Below, piece after piece: positions 8,614 through 15,732 of a stretch of DNA of 40,777 bases. Location: NCBI GenBank assembly GCA_025458675.1, contig JALORY010000005.1, forward strand, positions 1-40,777, read 5' to 3'. Each line of letters starts with the position of its first letter. The stretch's first letter is position 1. Under the pieces are notes generated by a model. It had not been told where the DNA came from, did not search any database, and saw only the letters and a program-made list of their open reading frames with translations. This stretch comes from Gammaproteobacteria bacterium. GTDB lineage: Bacteria > Pseudomonadota > Gammaproteobacteria > Chromatiales > Chromatiaceae. The translations under genes were made by a program, and so were the position numbers.

Positions 8614-9414
8614 GTGTCAGGATCGTTTCGAGGGGTCGCAGGCTGGGGGCTTGGTTTCGTGCTGGCGGGTGCCGTGCTGGCCACGGGCTGCGGGTCGCTC
8701 GAGTCGACGGTGCTCGGCAGCGGCGCCAGCGTGACGGCGAGCGACCCGGCGCGCCTGACCCGCTCGGGCTTCCTGTCGGACTACGGGCGGCTCGCGCCGG
8801 TGGACTGGGCCCAGGGCATCCAGTGCTGGCGTGCCCCGGGGCTGGACGCGAGGAAGTACGACAAGGTGCTGATCGCGCGGATGACGGTCACGCTCAAACC
8901 GGGCCAGGAGCACGGCATCGACCCGTCCGATCTCAAGGCCCTGACCGACTACTTCCACGCATCGCTCGTGAAGGCGCTGAGCCCGCAGATGAAGGTGGTG
9001 GACAAGCCCGGCCGCGGCGTGCTCGTCCTGCGCATCGCGCTGACGAACCTCGCGCCGACGGGCATCGCCGAGAGCGTGACGGGTACCGTCGTGCCTTACG
9101 CCTTCATCGCCGAGGCGGGCTCGGGCGTCGCCACGGGCCGGCCCGCCGGATCCACCCCTTACATGGGCGAGACCGGCATGGAGATGCAGTTCCGCGACGG
9201 GGAGACGAACAAGGTCCTCGGCGAGTGCCGGGACACCGAGATCGGTCGCAAGTACGCGGCGGACCTGGACTCGAACGCGGTGGGCGCCGCCCAGACCTGG
9301 GCGAGCGGCTACCTCAACTCGTTCCAGAGCTGGGCCTACGCGCGGAACGCGTTCGACAAGTGGGCGGCGCTCACCGCGAAGCGGATCGCGGCGTTGCGCG
9401 GCGTCTCGCCGTAG
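8614..9414 (+). CDS. DUF3313-like lipoprotein
   Basis: 266 residues. An N-terminal hydrophobic signal ends at TGC (about residue 27; ATGCGS) in lipobox-like context, so this is probably a lipoprotein. The body (SGFLSDYGRL, then a beta-rich stretch, then a C-terminal helix ending in FDKWAALTAKRI) resembles DUF3313, a family of unknown function common in proteobacteria. GTG 8614 was chosen because GGGGAGGG ends 8 nt before it; the in-frame GTG at 8608 would be only 2 nt from that site. It stands apart from larC by 137 nt. No functional residue can be named. Confidence 0.8.
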   Translation: MSGSFRGVAGWGLGFVLAGAVLATGCGSLESTVLGSGASVTASDPARLTRSGFLSDYGRLAPVDWAQGIQCWRAPGLDARKYDKVLIARMTVTLKPGQEHGIDPSDLKALTDYFHASLVKALSPQMKVVDKPGRGVLVLRIALTNLAPTGIAESVTGTVVPYAFIAEAGSGVATGRPAGSTPYMGETGMEMQFRDGETNKVLGECRDTEIGRKYAADLDSNAVGAAQTWASGYLNSFQSWAYARNAFDKWAALTAKRIAALRGVSP

Positions 9415-9475
9415 CCGGACCGGGGGCCCGCGCCGTGCCACGCACCCCAGGCCGCCACGCAACAGGAGCCTAGCC

Positions 9476-9790
9476 ATGCGCCGCCGTCTGCTCTTCACGC
9501 TCGCGCTCGCCCCGCTCGCTGCGCTCGCTCAGTCGGGCCAGTCGCTTCAGTTCCAGGAGGCCCCGCCGCCGCCCGGCAACCTCAACCTCTCGGTGTCGGA
9601 GTCCCAGCTCGTCGAGCGGGACCTGGGTCAGGGGAAGGGCCTGGGCAACGAGTGCCAGGCCATGCTGCAGCAGCTGGACGGGATGAAGTACGAGCCGTTG
9701 CGCCGCGACGCGCTCTGGCAGCGCTACCAGAACGAGTGCCAGTCCGGCCTCAATGGCGCGCCGCGCTACGTGCCCCCGATGCCCCAGTGA
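9476..9790 (+). CDS. Small exported protein of unknown function
   Basis: 104 residues. A signal peptide (RRRLLFTLALAPLAALAQS, cut probably after ALA) is followed by a soluble, Gln- and Pro-rich region with two cysteines (NECQAML and NECQSGL) in repeated NECQ context, likely joined in a disulfide. CAGGAG precedes ATG 9476 at good spacing. It follows the lipoprotein gene by 61 nt and ends in front of a strong hairpin. No family was recognised. Confidence 0.72.
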   Translation: MRRRLLFTLALAPLAALAQSGQSLQFQEAPPPPGNLNLSVSESQLVERDLGQGKGLGNECQAMLQQLDGMKYEPLRRDALWQRYQNECQSGLNGAPRYVPPMPQ

Positions 9791-9801
9791 CGCGGACGCG
9801 C

Positions 9802-9830
9802 GGGGAGCAGGGGCGCCGCCCCCGCTCCCC
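9802..9830. terminator. Hairpin between convergent genes, likely terminator
   Basis: GGGGAGC (9802-9808) pairs with GCTCCCC (9824-9830) and GGGGC (9810-9814) with GCCCC (9818-9822), leaving a 3-nt loop and one mismatch. GGTCTTT follows on the plus strand. It sits between convergent genes ending at 9790 and 9866, so it can serve both. Confidence 0.6.
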
Positions 9831-9865
9831 GGTCTTTCGGGCCAACTACCGCCGCCTGCCCGCCG

Positions 9866-10264
9866 TCACGGGCAGCCCATGGTCGCCTTCATCTCCTTCA
9901 TGCGGCCGGCCTGCACTCCGGTGGCGAGGCCCTTCGCCTTCTCCTTGTCACCCGCGTAGATGGCGGGGACGATCTCGTTCTCGCGGGTCGCCTTGAAGGC
10001 GTCCCACACCGGCTTGAAGGCGTTCGCCTTCGCCGCGTCGGGTCCGCTCGCCATCGCGGCGAGCTCCGCGTCCACCGCCTTGCTGGCCGCCTGTATCTTC
10101 GCCTTGTAGCCGTCGAACTTGGTGGCGTCCGCCTCGCCGAGCAGCGCGACGAGCTGGGTGCGGGCCTCGCCGAGATTGGTGCAGACGTCCGCCGGGCCGG
10201 CGGCCCCTGCGATGCCGGCGGAGAGCAGTGCGGCGGCCGCCGCGAGCGTCGGGATGTGCTTCAT
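9866..10264 (-). CDS. Small periplasmic helical protein
   Basis: 132 residues. A Sec signal (MKHIPTLAAAAALLSAGIAG, cut about residue 21) precedes an all-helical, Ala/Lys-rich mature chain of about 110 residues, probably a helix bundle. It has two cysteines, near the mature N-terminus (ADVCTN) and at the very C-terminus (MGCP), which may form a disulfide. No heme CXXCH is present, so it is not a cytochrome. The late motif NEIVPAIYAGDKEKAKGLA recalls four-helix sensor bundles of chemoreceptors, but as a free periplasmic protein its role is unknown. AGGAGG lies upstream of ATG 10264. It is a single-gene unit on the minus strand. Confidence 0.75.
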   Translation of the reverse strand: MKHIPTLAAAAALLSAGIAGAAGPADVCTNLGEARTQLVALLGEADATKFDGYKAKIQAASKAVDAELAAMASGPDAAKANAFKPVWDAFKATRENEIVPAIYAGDKEKAKGLATGVQAGRMKEMKATMGCP

Positions 10265-10403
10265 GTCGCGATCCTCCTGGGGTCGGGTGGGGTGCCCCGC
10301 GGGCGCCGGTCGGACGCCCGCGGGGATCGACCATGCTTAGGATCCGGCCGACGGCGCGCCACGGGAGCCGTCAAGAATCCGCATCGTCGGCGCCACGCTG
10401 CGT

Positions 10404-10423
10404 GCCGGCACCGGCGTGCCGGC
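10404..10423 (-). terminator. GC-rich hairpin after nudF
   Basis: GCCGGCA (10404-10410) and TGCCGGC (10417-10423) form a 7-bp stem with a 6-nt loop, 5 nt beyond the nudF stop. There is no T run, so termination is uncertain. The rest of the 163-nt gap between genes shows nothing further. Confidence 0.3.
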
Positions 10424-10427
10424 GGGG

Positions 10428-11030
10428 TCACTGCCCGCGCGGGGTGCGACGCAGGGCTTCCCGGTTGAGGGCCAGCCACTGCAGGGCGATCAGCGGCCAC
10501 GCCGAGTCGATCGCCCCGTCGCGCAGCAGCGCAAGCGCCTGCGCCGCCTCGACGCGGCGGACGCGGATGTCCTCGCCCTCGTCGGCGAGACCGGCGTGTG
10601 GCTGCGCCGTGCCGGCGTCCACGAGGCCGCAGTACAGGTGGGTGGTCTCGTTCGAACGGTGCGGGCTGGTGTAGAAGCGGCCGACGGGGACGAGTTGCGT
10701 CACCCGGCAGCCGGTCTCCTCGAGGCACTCGCGGCGCGCCACGTCCTCGGGCCGCTCGCCTCGCTCGATGCGGCCGGCGACGATCTCGAGCAGCCAGGCG
10801 TCCGGTCCCCGCTCGATCGCCCCCACCCGGAACTGCTCGATCAGCACGACCTCGTCGCGATCCGGGTCGTAGGGCAGCAGCGCCGCGACGTCGGCGCTGA
10901 CGAGCCGCTCGCGGACGAGCGGGCGGCTCAGCCCGCCGGCGTAGAGGCTGTGCCGGAGCTTGAGTCGCTCGAGCCGGAAGAAGCCGTCGAACGCCGTCTC
11001 GGCGTGCAGCAGTTCGATCGTCTTGGTCAT
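10428..11030 (-). CDS. nudF: ADP-ribose pyrophosphatase (Nudix)
   Basis: 200 residues, near the 209 of E. coli NudF. The protein splits ADP-ribose into AMP and ribose 5-phosphate in the cytosol, which limits free ADP-ribose. The Nudix box is complete: Gly86, Glu92, then REcLEETG at 100-107. The upstream RGGLSRPLVRERL-like segment and the downstream GRFYTSPHRSNE motif are typical of the ADP-ribose/nucleoside diphosphate-sugar branch. ATG 11030 was chosen as the first residue before the conserved N-terminal part; longer in-frame extension upstream has no support. It is monocistronic here. The substrate call is from family likeness; other nucleotide sugars are possible. Confidence 0.88.
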   Translation of the reverse strand: MTKTIELLHAETAFDGFFRLERLKLRHSLYAGGLSRPLVRERLVSADVAALLPYDPDRDEVVLIEQFRVGAIERGPDAWLLEIVAGRIERGERPEDVARRECLEETGCRVTQLVPVGRFYTSPHRSNETTHLYCGLVDAGTAQPHAGLADEGEDIRVRRVEAAQALALLRDGAIDSAWPLIALQWLALNREALRRTPRGQ

Positions 11031-11282
11031 CGGGAGCCCCCGGGTGTCCCCGTTCCTTGCGCTGTCGCGCGGATGCTGCGGAAGATAACGGGCACGCGAG
11101 CGGATTGGCCAAGCCGTTTCGTGGGTGCGCCGCGCGAGCAGCGGCGCCCGGCGTGCTGCGCTACGTAGATACACTGAGTGGATACACGCATGGCCGGTCG
11201 CGCCGCCGCGCGCTATTTTTCCCTGCGCCGTCAGGCACGTCCGCATGCGGCGGGCCGCGCGGCGATGCCGCAGGGGGCCGAA

Positions 11283-11570
11283 GTGACACAGGACCGGATC
11301 GACTCGCTGGATCCCCGTCTTCCCGACGCAGCCGCGCCGTCCGAATGCCGCGTCTGCGGGGCGGTCCTCAGCACGTTCGCCATGCTCGCCGGGACGGTGG
11401 CGTTCTCGCTGATCGTCGTCAGCGCCCACTTCGACCTGACGCCGGCTGTCGCCTTCACCGTCGGGTTGCCCATCGCCGTGGGGGTGCTGGCCCTGCTCTC
11501 GTTGGCCCGCACCGCACTGCGGGTCACCCGCGGCGAGGCCGGTGCCGGCCGGAGCCTGCGCTCGTCCTGA
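11283..11570 (+). CDS. Small two-helix membrane protein, unknown
   Basis: 95 residues if started at GTG 11283, which has CAGGGGG 6 nt upstream; ATG 11265 is an in-frame alternative. After a short polar N-terminus with a CRVC motif (about residues 22-25), two hydrophobic helices follow (VLSTFAMLAGTVAFSLIVV and AVAFTVGLPIAVGVLALLSL) with a basic C-terminal tail. It looks like a small inner-membrane protein. No family was recognised. A direct repeat GATACAC with 6 nt between copies lies upstream around 11166-11185. The gene is plausible but not certain. Confidence 0.5.
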   Translation: MTQDRIDSLDPRLPDAAAPSECRVCGAVLSTFAMLAGTVAFSLIVVSAHFDLTPAVAFTVGLPIAVGVLALLSLARTALRVTRGEAGAGRSLRSS

Positions 11571-11644
11571 AGCTGCCGGGCTCCGCGGGCCCGCCTGCCT
11601 AAACCCCGTCAACTGCGTGCTCGGCGCGTCGGCCACGGCGAGGC

Positions 11645-11650
11645 CATAAT
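11645..11650 (+). promoter_or_regulatory. Possible -10 element of larE-larB
   Basis: CATAAT matches the -10 consensus in five of six bases. A start about 7 nt downstream would fall at the GTG of larE (11658), giving a leaderless or nearly leaderless mRNA. No clear -35 was found. Confidence 0.3.
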
Positions 11651-11657
11651 CGGCGTC

Positions 11658-12470
11658 GTGCGTGCCGAAGCCTCCGCTCCCGTTTCCGTCCTCGCGGCGC
11701 TGCTGCGCGAGCTCGCGCCGGTGCGCGTGGCGGTGAGTGGCGGCGTGGACAGCATGACGCTCGCGCTGGTCGCCGGCCGGGAGCTCGCTGACGCCGTGGA
11801 GGTGGTGCACGCCGCCTCCCCCGCGGTGCCCGCCGAGGCGACCGCCCGGGTGCGCGCCGTCGGGGCCGCCGAGGGCTGGCGGGTGCACGTGATCGACGCG
11901 GGCGAGTTCGCTGACGAGGCCTATCTCGCCAACCCTTACGACCGCTGCTTTCACTGCAAGAGCCACCTCTATCGCGCGATGGCCCGGCTCGGCGGCGGCC
12001 TCCTGCTGTCGGGCGCCAACACCGACGACCTCGACGACTATCGCCCCGGCCTCGCGGCCGCGCGGGACCACGGCGTGCGCCACCCGTTCGTCGAGTGCGG
12101 TATCGACAAGTCCGGGGTGCGGGCCCTCTGCGCGAGCCTCGGCTACCGCGACATCGCGGCGCTGCCCGCGGCGCCCTGCCTGTCCAGCCGGATCGAGACG
12201 GGGCTGCGCATCGAGCCCGGGACGCTGGCGTTCGTGCACGCGGTGGAGTCGGCGCTGCGCGAAGGTCCGGGACCCCTGGTCGTCCGTTGCCGCGTCCGGC
12301 GCGACGGCGTCGTGGTCGAACTGGACGAGGCCGCCCTGCAGTCACTGCGCGCCGGCGACGAAGAGGGGTGGCGGCAGCGGATCGCCGCGCTTGCCGCAGC
12401 CAACGGGCTCGCGCCGGAGATCCGCTTCGAGCCCTACCGCCGGGGGAGTGCGTTTGTCGCAGCCAGCTGA
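11658..12470 (+). CDS. larE: Nickel-pincer cofactor sulfur transferase LarE
   Basis: 270 residues. LarE is an ATP-dependent PP-loop enzyme that adenylates the carboxyl groups of the LarB product and replaces them with thiocarboxylates. The PP-loop SGGVDS is at 27-32. Other family motifs are CFHCK (97-101), LLSGANTDDL (117-125) and APCLSSR (172-178). Cys97, Cys100 and Cys174 are all present. In some LarE proteins the single cysteine of the last motif is consumed as the sulfur donor, while three-cysteine types bind a 4Fe-4S cluster; this protein has three, so the catalytic type is more likely, but the exact positions need alignment. The start is GTG 11658. The 3' end overlaps larB by 17 nt. It was not called a tRNA thiolation or ExsB enzyme because of the larB neighbour. 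Confidence 0.92.
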   Translation: MRAEASAPVSVLAALLRELAPVRVAVSGGVDSMTLALVAGRELADAVEVVHAASPAVPAEATARVRAVGAAEGWRVHVIDAGEFADEAYLANPYDRCFHCKSHLYRAMARLGGGLLLSGANTDDLDDYRPGLAAARDHGVRHPFVECGIDKSGVRALCASLGYRDIAALPAAPCLSSRIETGLRIEPGTLAFVHAVESALREGPGPLVVRCRVRRDGVVVELDEAALQSLRAGDEEGWRQRIAALAAANGLAPEIRFEPYRRGSAFVAAS

Positions 12471-13158
12471 ACCGGGATCGCAGGTCGTGATCGACTTCGC
12501 GCGCGGGGCGCGGATCGGCCTCGAGGAGGCCGTCTACTGCGCGCACAAGCATTCGGCGCAGATCGAGCACGTGCTCGCCGAGCACGACGCGCGGGGTCGT
12601 CCCTGTCTGCTGACGCGCCTGTCCCCCCAGCAGCACGCGGCCCTGGACGGTGCCTGGCACGCGCGGCTCGACTACGAGCCGGTCTCGCGCACCGCCTTCT
12701 ACCGCGCCGTGCCGGCGCCCGCGGGACCGCCGCAGGTCGCCATCGTCAGCGGGGGGAGCTCCGACGCCCCCGTGTGCGGCGAGGCGGCGCGCACGCTCGC
12801 GTTCCACGGCGTCGCCAGCCGGCGTTTCGAGGACGTCGGCGTGGCCGGGTTGTGGCGACTGATGGACCGGATCGAGGAGATCCGCGCCCACCCCGTCGTG
12901 ATCGCGGTCGCGGGCATGGAGGGCGCGCTGTTCAGCGTGCTCGGCGGGCTCGTCGGCAGCGTCGTCATCGCCGTGCCGAGCTCGGTCGGCTACGGCGTGG
13001 CCGCGGCCGGCGAGCTGAGCCTCAGGTCCGCGCTCGCGAGCTGCGCCCCGGGCATCGTCACGGTCAACATCGACAACGGCTACGGCGCCGCCTGCGCCGC
13101 CCTGCGGGCGCTCGCCGTGGCCCGCGCGACACTGCCAGTCGGTGCGATCCCCGGCTGA
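12454..13158 (+). CDS. larB: Nickel-pincer cofactor carboxylase LarB
   Basis: 234 residues. LarB, related to PurE (AIR carboxylase), carboxylates and hydrolyses nicotinic acid adenine dinucleotide to pyridinium-3,5-biscarboxylic acid mononucleotide, the first step of the nickel-pincer pathway. Visible: the N-terminal IDFARGARIGLEEAVYC, the PurE-like nucleotide motif VAIVSGGSSDAPVC (about 91-104), and the glycine-rich VAGMEGALFSVLGGLV and NIDNGYGA. The frame overlaps the end of larE. TTG 12454 has GGGGGAG 5 nt upstream and is my preferred start; GTG 12448 is the alternative. With larC at 7.3 kb this completes the LarB-LarE-LarC pathway. Confidence 0.9.
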   Translation: MSQPAEPGSQVVIDFARGARIGLEEAVYCAHKHSAQIEHVLAEHDARGRPCLLTRLSPQQHAALDGAWHARLDYEPVSRTAFYRAVPAPAGPPQVAIVSGGSSDAPVCGEAARTLAFHGVASRRFEDVGVAGLWRLMDRIEEIRAHPVVIAVAGMEGALFSVLGGLVGSVVIAVPSSVGYGVAAAGELSLRSALASCAPGIVTVNIDNGYGAACAALRALAVARATLPVGAIPG

Positions 13159-13160
13159 CC

Positions 13161-13182
13161 GTCGCGGGGCCCGTTCCGCGAC
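13161..13182. terminator. Hairpin between convergent larB and DsrC-like gene
   Basis: GTCGCGG (13161-13167) pairs with CCGCGAC (13176-13182) around an 8-nt loop. It lies in the 28-nt gap between two convergent stops. No T run is present. Confidence 0.4.
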
Positions 13183-13186
13183 CCCG

Positions 13187-13528
13187 TCAGAGCGAGCGGC
13201 AGAGGTAGTCCGGCAGGCCCGCGATCCGGCACGCCTGCTCGCAGCCGCCGTCCGGGAAGAGCCGGCCGATCGCCTCGCCGGCCGACGTGCGCTCCCGGCC
13301 CAGCGATTCGCCGAGCGCCCGGTACATGGCGCGGGCCGGCGGCGGGATCAGGTGCCCGCAGTAGAAGTCGCGCAGGAAGCGGATGACTGCCCAGTGGCCG
13401 GCCTGCAGCTGCAGGCCCTCCTCCTCCGCAAGGCCGCGCGCCACCTCGTCGTCCCAGGCCCAGAAATCGGCCATGAACCCCATGTGATTGAAGTCGAGCT
13501 GCCGCCCTCGCACCTGCATCGGGACCAT
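13187..13528 (-). CDS. DsrC/TusE-family protein with a divergent C-terminal cysteine arm
   Basis: 113 residues, the normal size of DsrC/TusE proteins, which carry sulfur as a persulfide on a C-terminal cysteine (sulfite reductase partner DsrC, or tRNA thiolation TusE). The N-terminal LDFNHMGFMADFWAWDDEVA and the central GHWAVIRFLRDFYCGH are typical. The C-terminus is CEQACRIAGLPDYLCRSL: Cys100 and Cys110 are nine residues apart, and the last Cys is fourth from the end. In canonical DsrC the arm is CRIAGLPKPTGCV, with ten residues between and Cys penultimate. Cys57 and Cys96 are extra. So a sulfur-relay or regulatory homologue is likelier than standard DsrC. ATG 13528 follows GAGGAG by 4 nt. 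No tusBCD or dsr gene is adjacent. The 248 nt upstream hold no other feature I can support. Confidence 0.85.
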   Translation of the reverse strand: MVPMQVRGRQLDFNHMGFMADFWAWDDEVARGLAEEEGLQLQAGHWAVIRFLRDFYCGHLIPPPARAMYRALGESLGRERTSAGEAIGRLFPDGGCEQACRIAGLPDYLCRSL

Positions 13529-13776
13529 CACACTCCTCCTCTGTCGTTGTCGTCGGCCGGCGGCGCCGAACTGCGGACCGCGGCACCACGGCGCTTCGGC
13601 CGGAACCTGCGAACCGTTAGCAGTCCGGGGCCGGGGCGTGAGCCGGTTCACGGTTTCCGGGACGTCGACGAGGTCCGGGCCGAGAGCGGGACCGGCAGAC
13701 TCCCTGGCGGCGGGTGCTATCCAGCAGGGGGGCGGTCGCGGCACAATACCGCCCCTGTCTTCGGGGGATACCGGCC

Positions 13777-14436
13777 GTGCGCGCCTGGATATACGACAGG
13801 GCCTTCTCCGGCCTGACGACCAACTGGTACCGCGAGGTGCTCAAGCGGCTGCCGCGCGGGGCCCGGCTGCTCGACGTGGGCATCGGCACCGGCGCGTCGC
13901 TCGCGCGCAGCGCGCAACTGGTGCGCGAGCGCCGGCTGCACGTCGTCGGCCTGGACATCGACGACACCTACCTGCGGCGCTGCCGCCAGCGCCTGGCCGA
14001 CGCCGGCCTCGCCCGCCACGTCACGGTGAAGCTCGAGTCCGTCTACGACCACCACGACGGCCCCTACGACGCGGTCTACTTCAGCGCCAGCTTCATGCTG
14101 CTGCCCGAGCCCGTGCGGGCGCTGCGGCATGTCTCGCGGCTGCTCGCTCCCGGCGGGCGCGTCTACTTCACCCAGACGATCCACGCCAAGAAGTCGCCGG
14201 TGATGGAGCGGCTCAAGCCGCTGCTGCACCGGATCACGACCATCCACTTCGGCCGGGTGACGTACGAGGAGGAGTTCGTCGCCGCGATCCGCCAGGCCGG
14301 CCTGCAGGTCGACGAGTGGCAGACCCTCGGGCGGGCGAGCAACCTGCGCTTCTGCCTGGCGACGGCCAAGCGGCCCCAGACGCGGCCCGTGGACGTCGCG
14401 GTGGGCGTTCCGGCCGCACGGCTCGCCGTCGGCTAG
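13777..14436 (+). CDS. Class I SAM-dependent methyltransferase
   Basis: 219 residues from GTG 13777, with GGGGGA 8 nt upstream. Motif I LLDVGIGTGAS is at about 31-41, then GLDIDDTYLRRCRQR (acidic residue binding SAM ribose) and YDAVYFSASFMLLPE (motif IV region), then LLAPGGRVYFTQT. This is the ordinary Rossmann methyltransferase fold, similar to small-molecule or quinone/lipid methyltransferases. The tail KSPVMERLKPLLHRITTIHFGR is basic. The substrate is unknown; the gene stands alone between the divergent DsrC-like gene and the convergent NosL genes, so context gives no help. Confidence 0.8.
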   Translation: MRAWIYDRAFSGLTTNWYREVLKRLPRGARLLDVGIGTGASLARSAQLVRERRLHVVGLDIDDTYLRRCRQRLADAGLARHVTVKLESVYDHHDGPYDAVYFSASFMLLPEPVRALRHVSRLLAPGGRVYFTQTIHAKKSPVMERLKPLLHRITTIHFGRVTYEEEFVAAIRQAGLQVDEWQTLGRASNLRFCLATAKRPQTRPVDVAVGVPAARLAVG

Positions 14437-14443
14437 CCGGCCC

Positions 14444-14953
14444 TCACTTCAGCTGCCCGGCGTCGAGGTCCTTCAGGAGCTGCGGCGTGACGTCGTCGTG
14501 GCGGACCACGCGTGTGCCCTTGTGGTCGCGCAGAAATTCCTCGGCCTCCGCCCGCGTCGCGAAGGGCACCAGCTCGTGGCCCATCGGCCCGAGGGTGTCT
14601 GACCCGATCACGTACCAGGCGTCCCTGGCGGCGATCCGCGTGACGCCGTAGTACTCGGTGACGCCGACGGCGGCGATGTCCTCGGCCCGGTGGCCGGGCG
14701 CCCAGCGCGGCAGGTCCAGCAGGTACTTGTACAGATCCTTGGCGCCATCGAAGTGGTGCGCGTGACCGTCCCGGTAGAGCACGGTCGCGATCCAGTCCGG
14801 GTAGCGCGCCACGAACATGCCGCAGACGGGGCAGGTGTCGCGCTCGCCGGGGCCCGGCAGGTCCAGGGCGAGGGCAGGCCCCGCCAGCGCGAGGCCCAGA
14901 AGAAGGGCGCCCGCCGCGCGGCGGGCGCCCTCGAGCGTCGGGCGCGAGAGCAC
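14444..14953 (-). CDS. NosL-type copper chaperone (Sec-exported)
   Basis: 169 residues. A signal peptide (ALLLGLALAGPALAL, about 16-30) precedes the NosL motif CPVCGMFV (41-48), whose Cys and Met residues bind Cu(I) in NosL of nitrous oxide reductase gene clusters. The C-terminal half (HHFDGAKDLYKYL, then VTEYYGVTRIAARDAWYVIGS, then MGHELVPF) follows the NosL fold. No lipobox Cys was seen, unlike many NosL lipoproteins. GTG 14953 starts 5 nt after the stop of a second NosL gene and lies behind TGAGG. It is the last gene of the cassette that reads down from 20.05 kb. Copper binding is family knowledge; the client enzyme is unknown. Confidence 0.85.
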   Translation of the reverse strand: MLSRPTLEGARRAAGALLLGLALAGPALALDLPGPGERDTCPVCGMFVARYPDWIATVLYRDGHAHHFDGAKDLYKYLLDLPRWAPGHRAEDIAAVGVTEYYGVTRIAARDAWYVIGSDTLGPMGHELVPFATRAEAEEFLRDHKGTRVVRHDDVTPQLLKDLDAGQLK

Positions 14954-14958
14954 GTGCC

Positions 14959-15585
14959 TCAGCTCTTGCCTTCCATCATCTTGGCGCGCTTCTCCGCCCG
15001 CTTCTTGCGGATCATCAGCGTGTCGTCGGCCATGCTCGCATACGCAGCCTTGAGCGCCGCGTCGAAGTTGCCGAGCTCGCCGCCGTTCTCCTTCTGCGCT
15101 GCCTCGGCCACCGCCTTGCTGCCGAAGGCCTTCTTGCTCCGTGCCGTCATCACGCCGGGCAGCTTGGAGCCGATCAGGTAGGTGGCCTCGTCGACGTTGA
15201 CCAGCGGTTTTATCTCGGCGGCCGCGCCGAAGTCCGCCGCGTAGATCGCCTTCGGCCCGCGGTCGAGGTTGATGGCCAGGCTGATCGCCGCGCAGTGCAG
15301 CGAGCAGGTGCCATCGGCGAGGTCGTCGGCGTACTGCACGAGGTGCCGGCTGTGGTGGTACTGCTTGCGGTCCATGCCGCAGTAGGGGCACTTCGGGTAC
15401 TTCGCGAGCTCGTCCTTGAGCGGCTCCGGGTCGGGCTTGGTCTTGGGCACGAACTGCATCGGCGTGCCGTCGCCCTCGCAGGCGGCGTGCGCGGTGCTGC
15501 CCTGGGTGACCGCGAAGCCGGCCAGGCTGCCGACCGCGAGCAGCTTCAGCGCGTGACGGCGGTCGAGGTGGGTGTTGTCGCTCAT
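14959..15585 (-). CDS. NosL-like protein with twin-arginine signal
   Basis: 208 residues. The N-terminus has DRRHALKLLAVGSLAG (8-23), a twin-arginine signal ending near AHA (34). The body shows the NosL-type KCPYCGMDRKQY (65-76; Cys66, Cys69, Met71), then CSLHCAA (94-100) with a second cysteine pair, and VDEATYLIGSKLPGVM. Tat export of a NosL homologue implies folding, perhaps with copper, before export. The C-terminus is Lys-rich (RKKRAEKRAKMMEGKS). CAGGAG is 9 nt before ATG 15585. The gene is separated from the SafE gene by 147 nt, with a palindrome in between, so it may have its own promoter. Confidence 0.82.
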   Translation of the reverse strand: MSDNTHLDRRHALKLLAVGSLAGFAVTQGSTAHAACEGDGTPMQFVPKTKPDPEPLKDELAKYPKCPYCGMDRKQYHHSRHLVQYADDLADGTCSLHCAAISLAINLDRGPKAIYAADFGAAAEIKPLVNVDEATYLIGSKLPGVMTARSKKAFGSKAVAEAAQKENGGELGNFDAALKAAYASMADDTLMIRKKRAEKRAKMMEGKS

Positions 15586-15708
15586 CTCTACTGCTCCTGA
15601 GTGGGGAAACGCGGGTCCGTCGGACCTGGTGCGTCAGATACAACGCGCAGCGGGCCTCCGCCCTTGATGGGGAGCAAGCACGCCGGCTCTGGACGCCAAC
15701 CGGCGGTA

Positions 15709-15723
15709 GAAATGGGGCATTTC
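15709..15723. promoter_or_regulatory. Perfect 6+6 palindrome upstream of the NosL genes
   Basis: GAAATG and CATTTC are separated by GGG. It lies 10 nt after the SafE gene stop and 124 nt before the NosL gene start. It could be an operator or a weak transcript hairpin; the 3-nt spacer is short for a hairpin loop. It is one of few AT-rich spots here. Confidence 0.35.
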
Positions 15724-15732
15724 ACACAGTCG

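Noticed and set aside
9866-10264. Small periplasmic protein as a cytochrome c-prime or b562-like protein.
   Set aside because: It has a helical bundle look but no CXXCH and no clear axial Met/His pattern.
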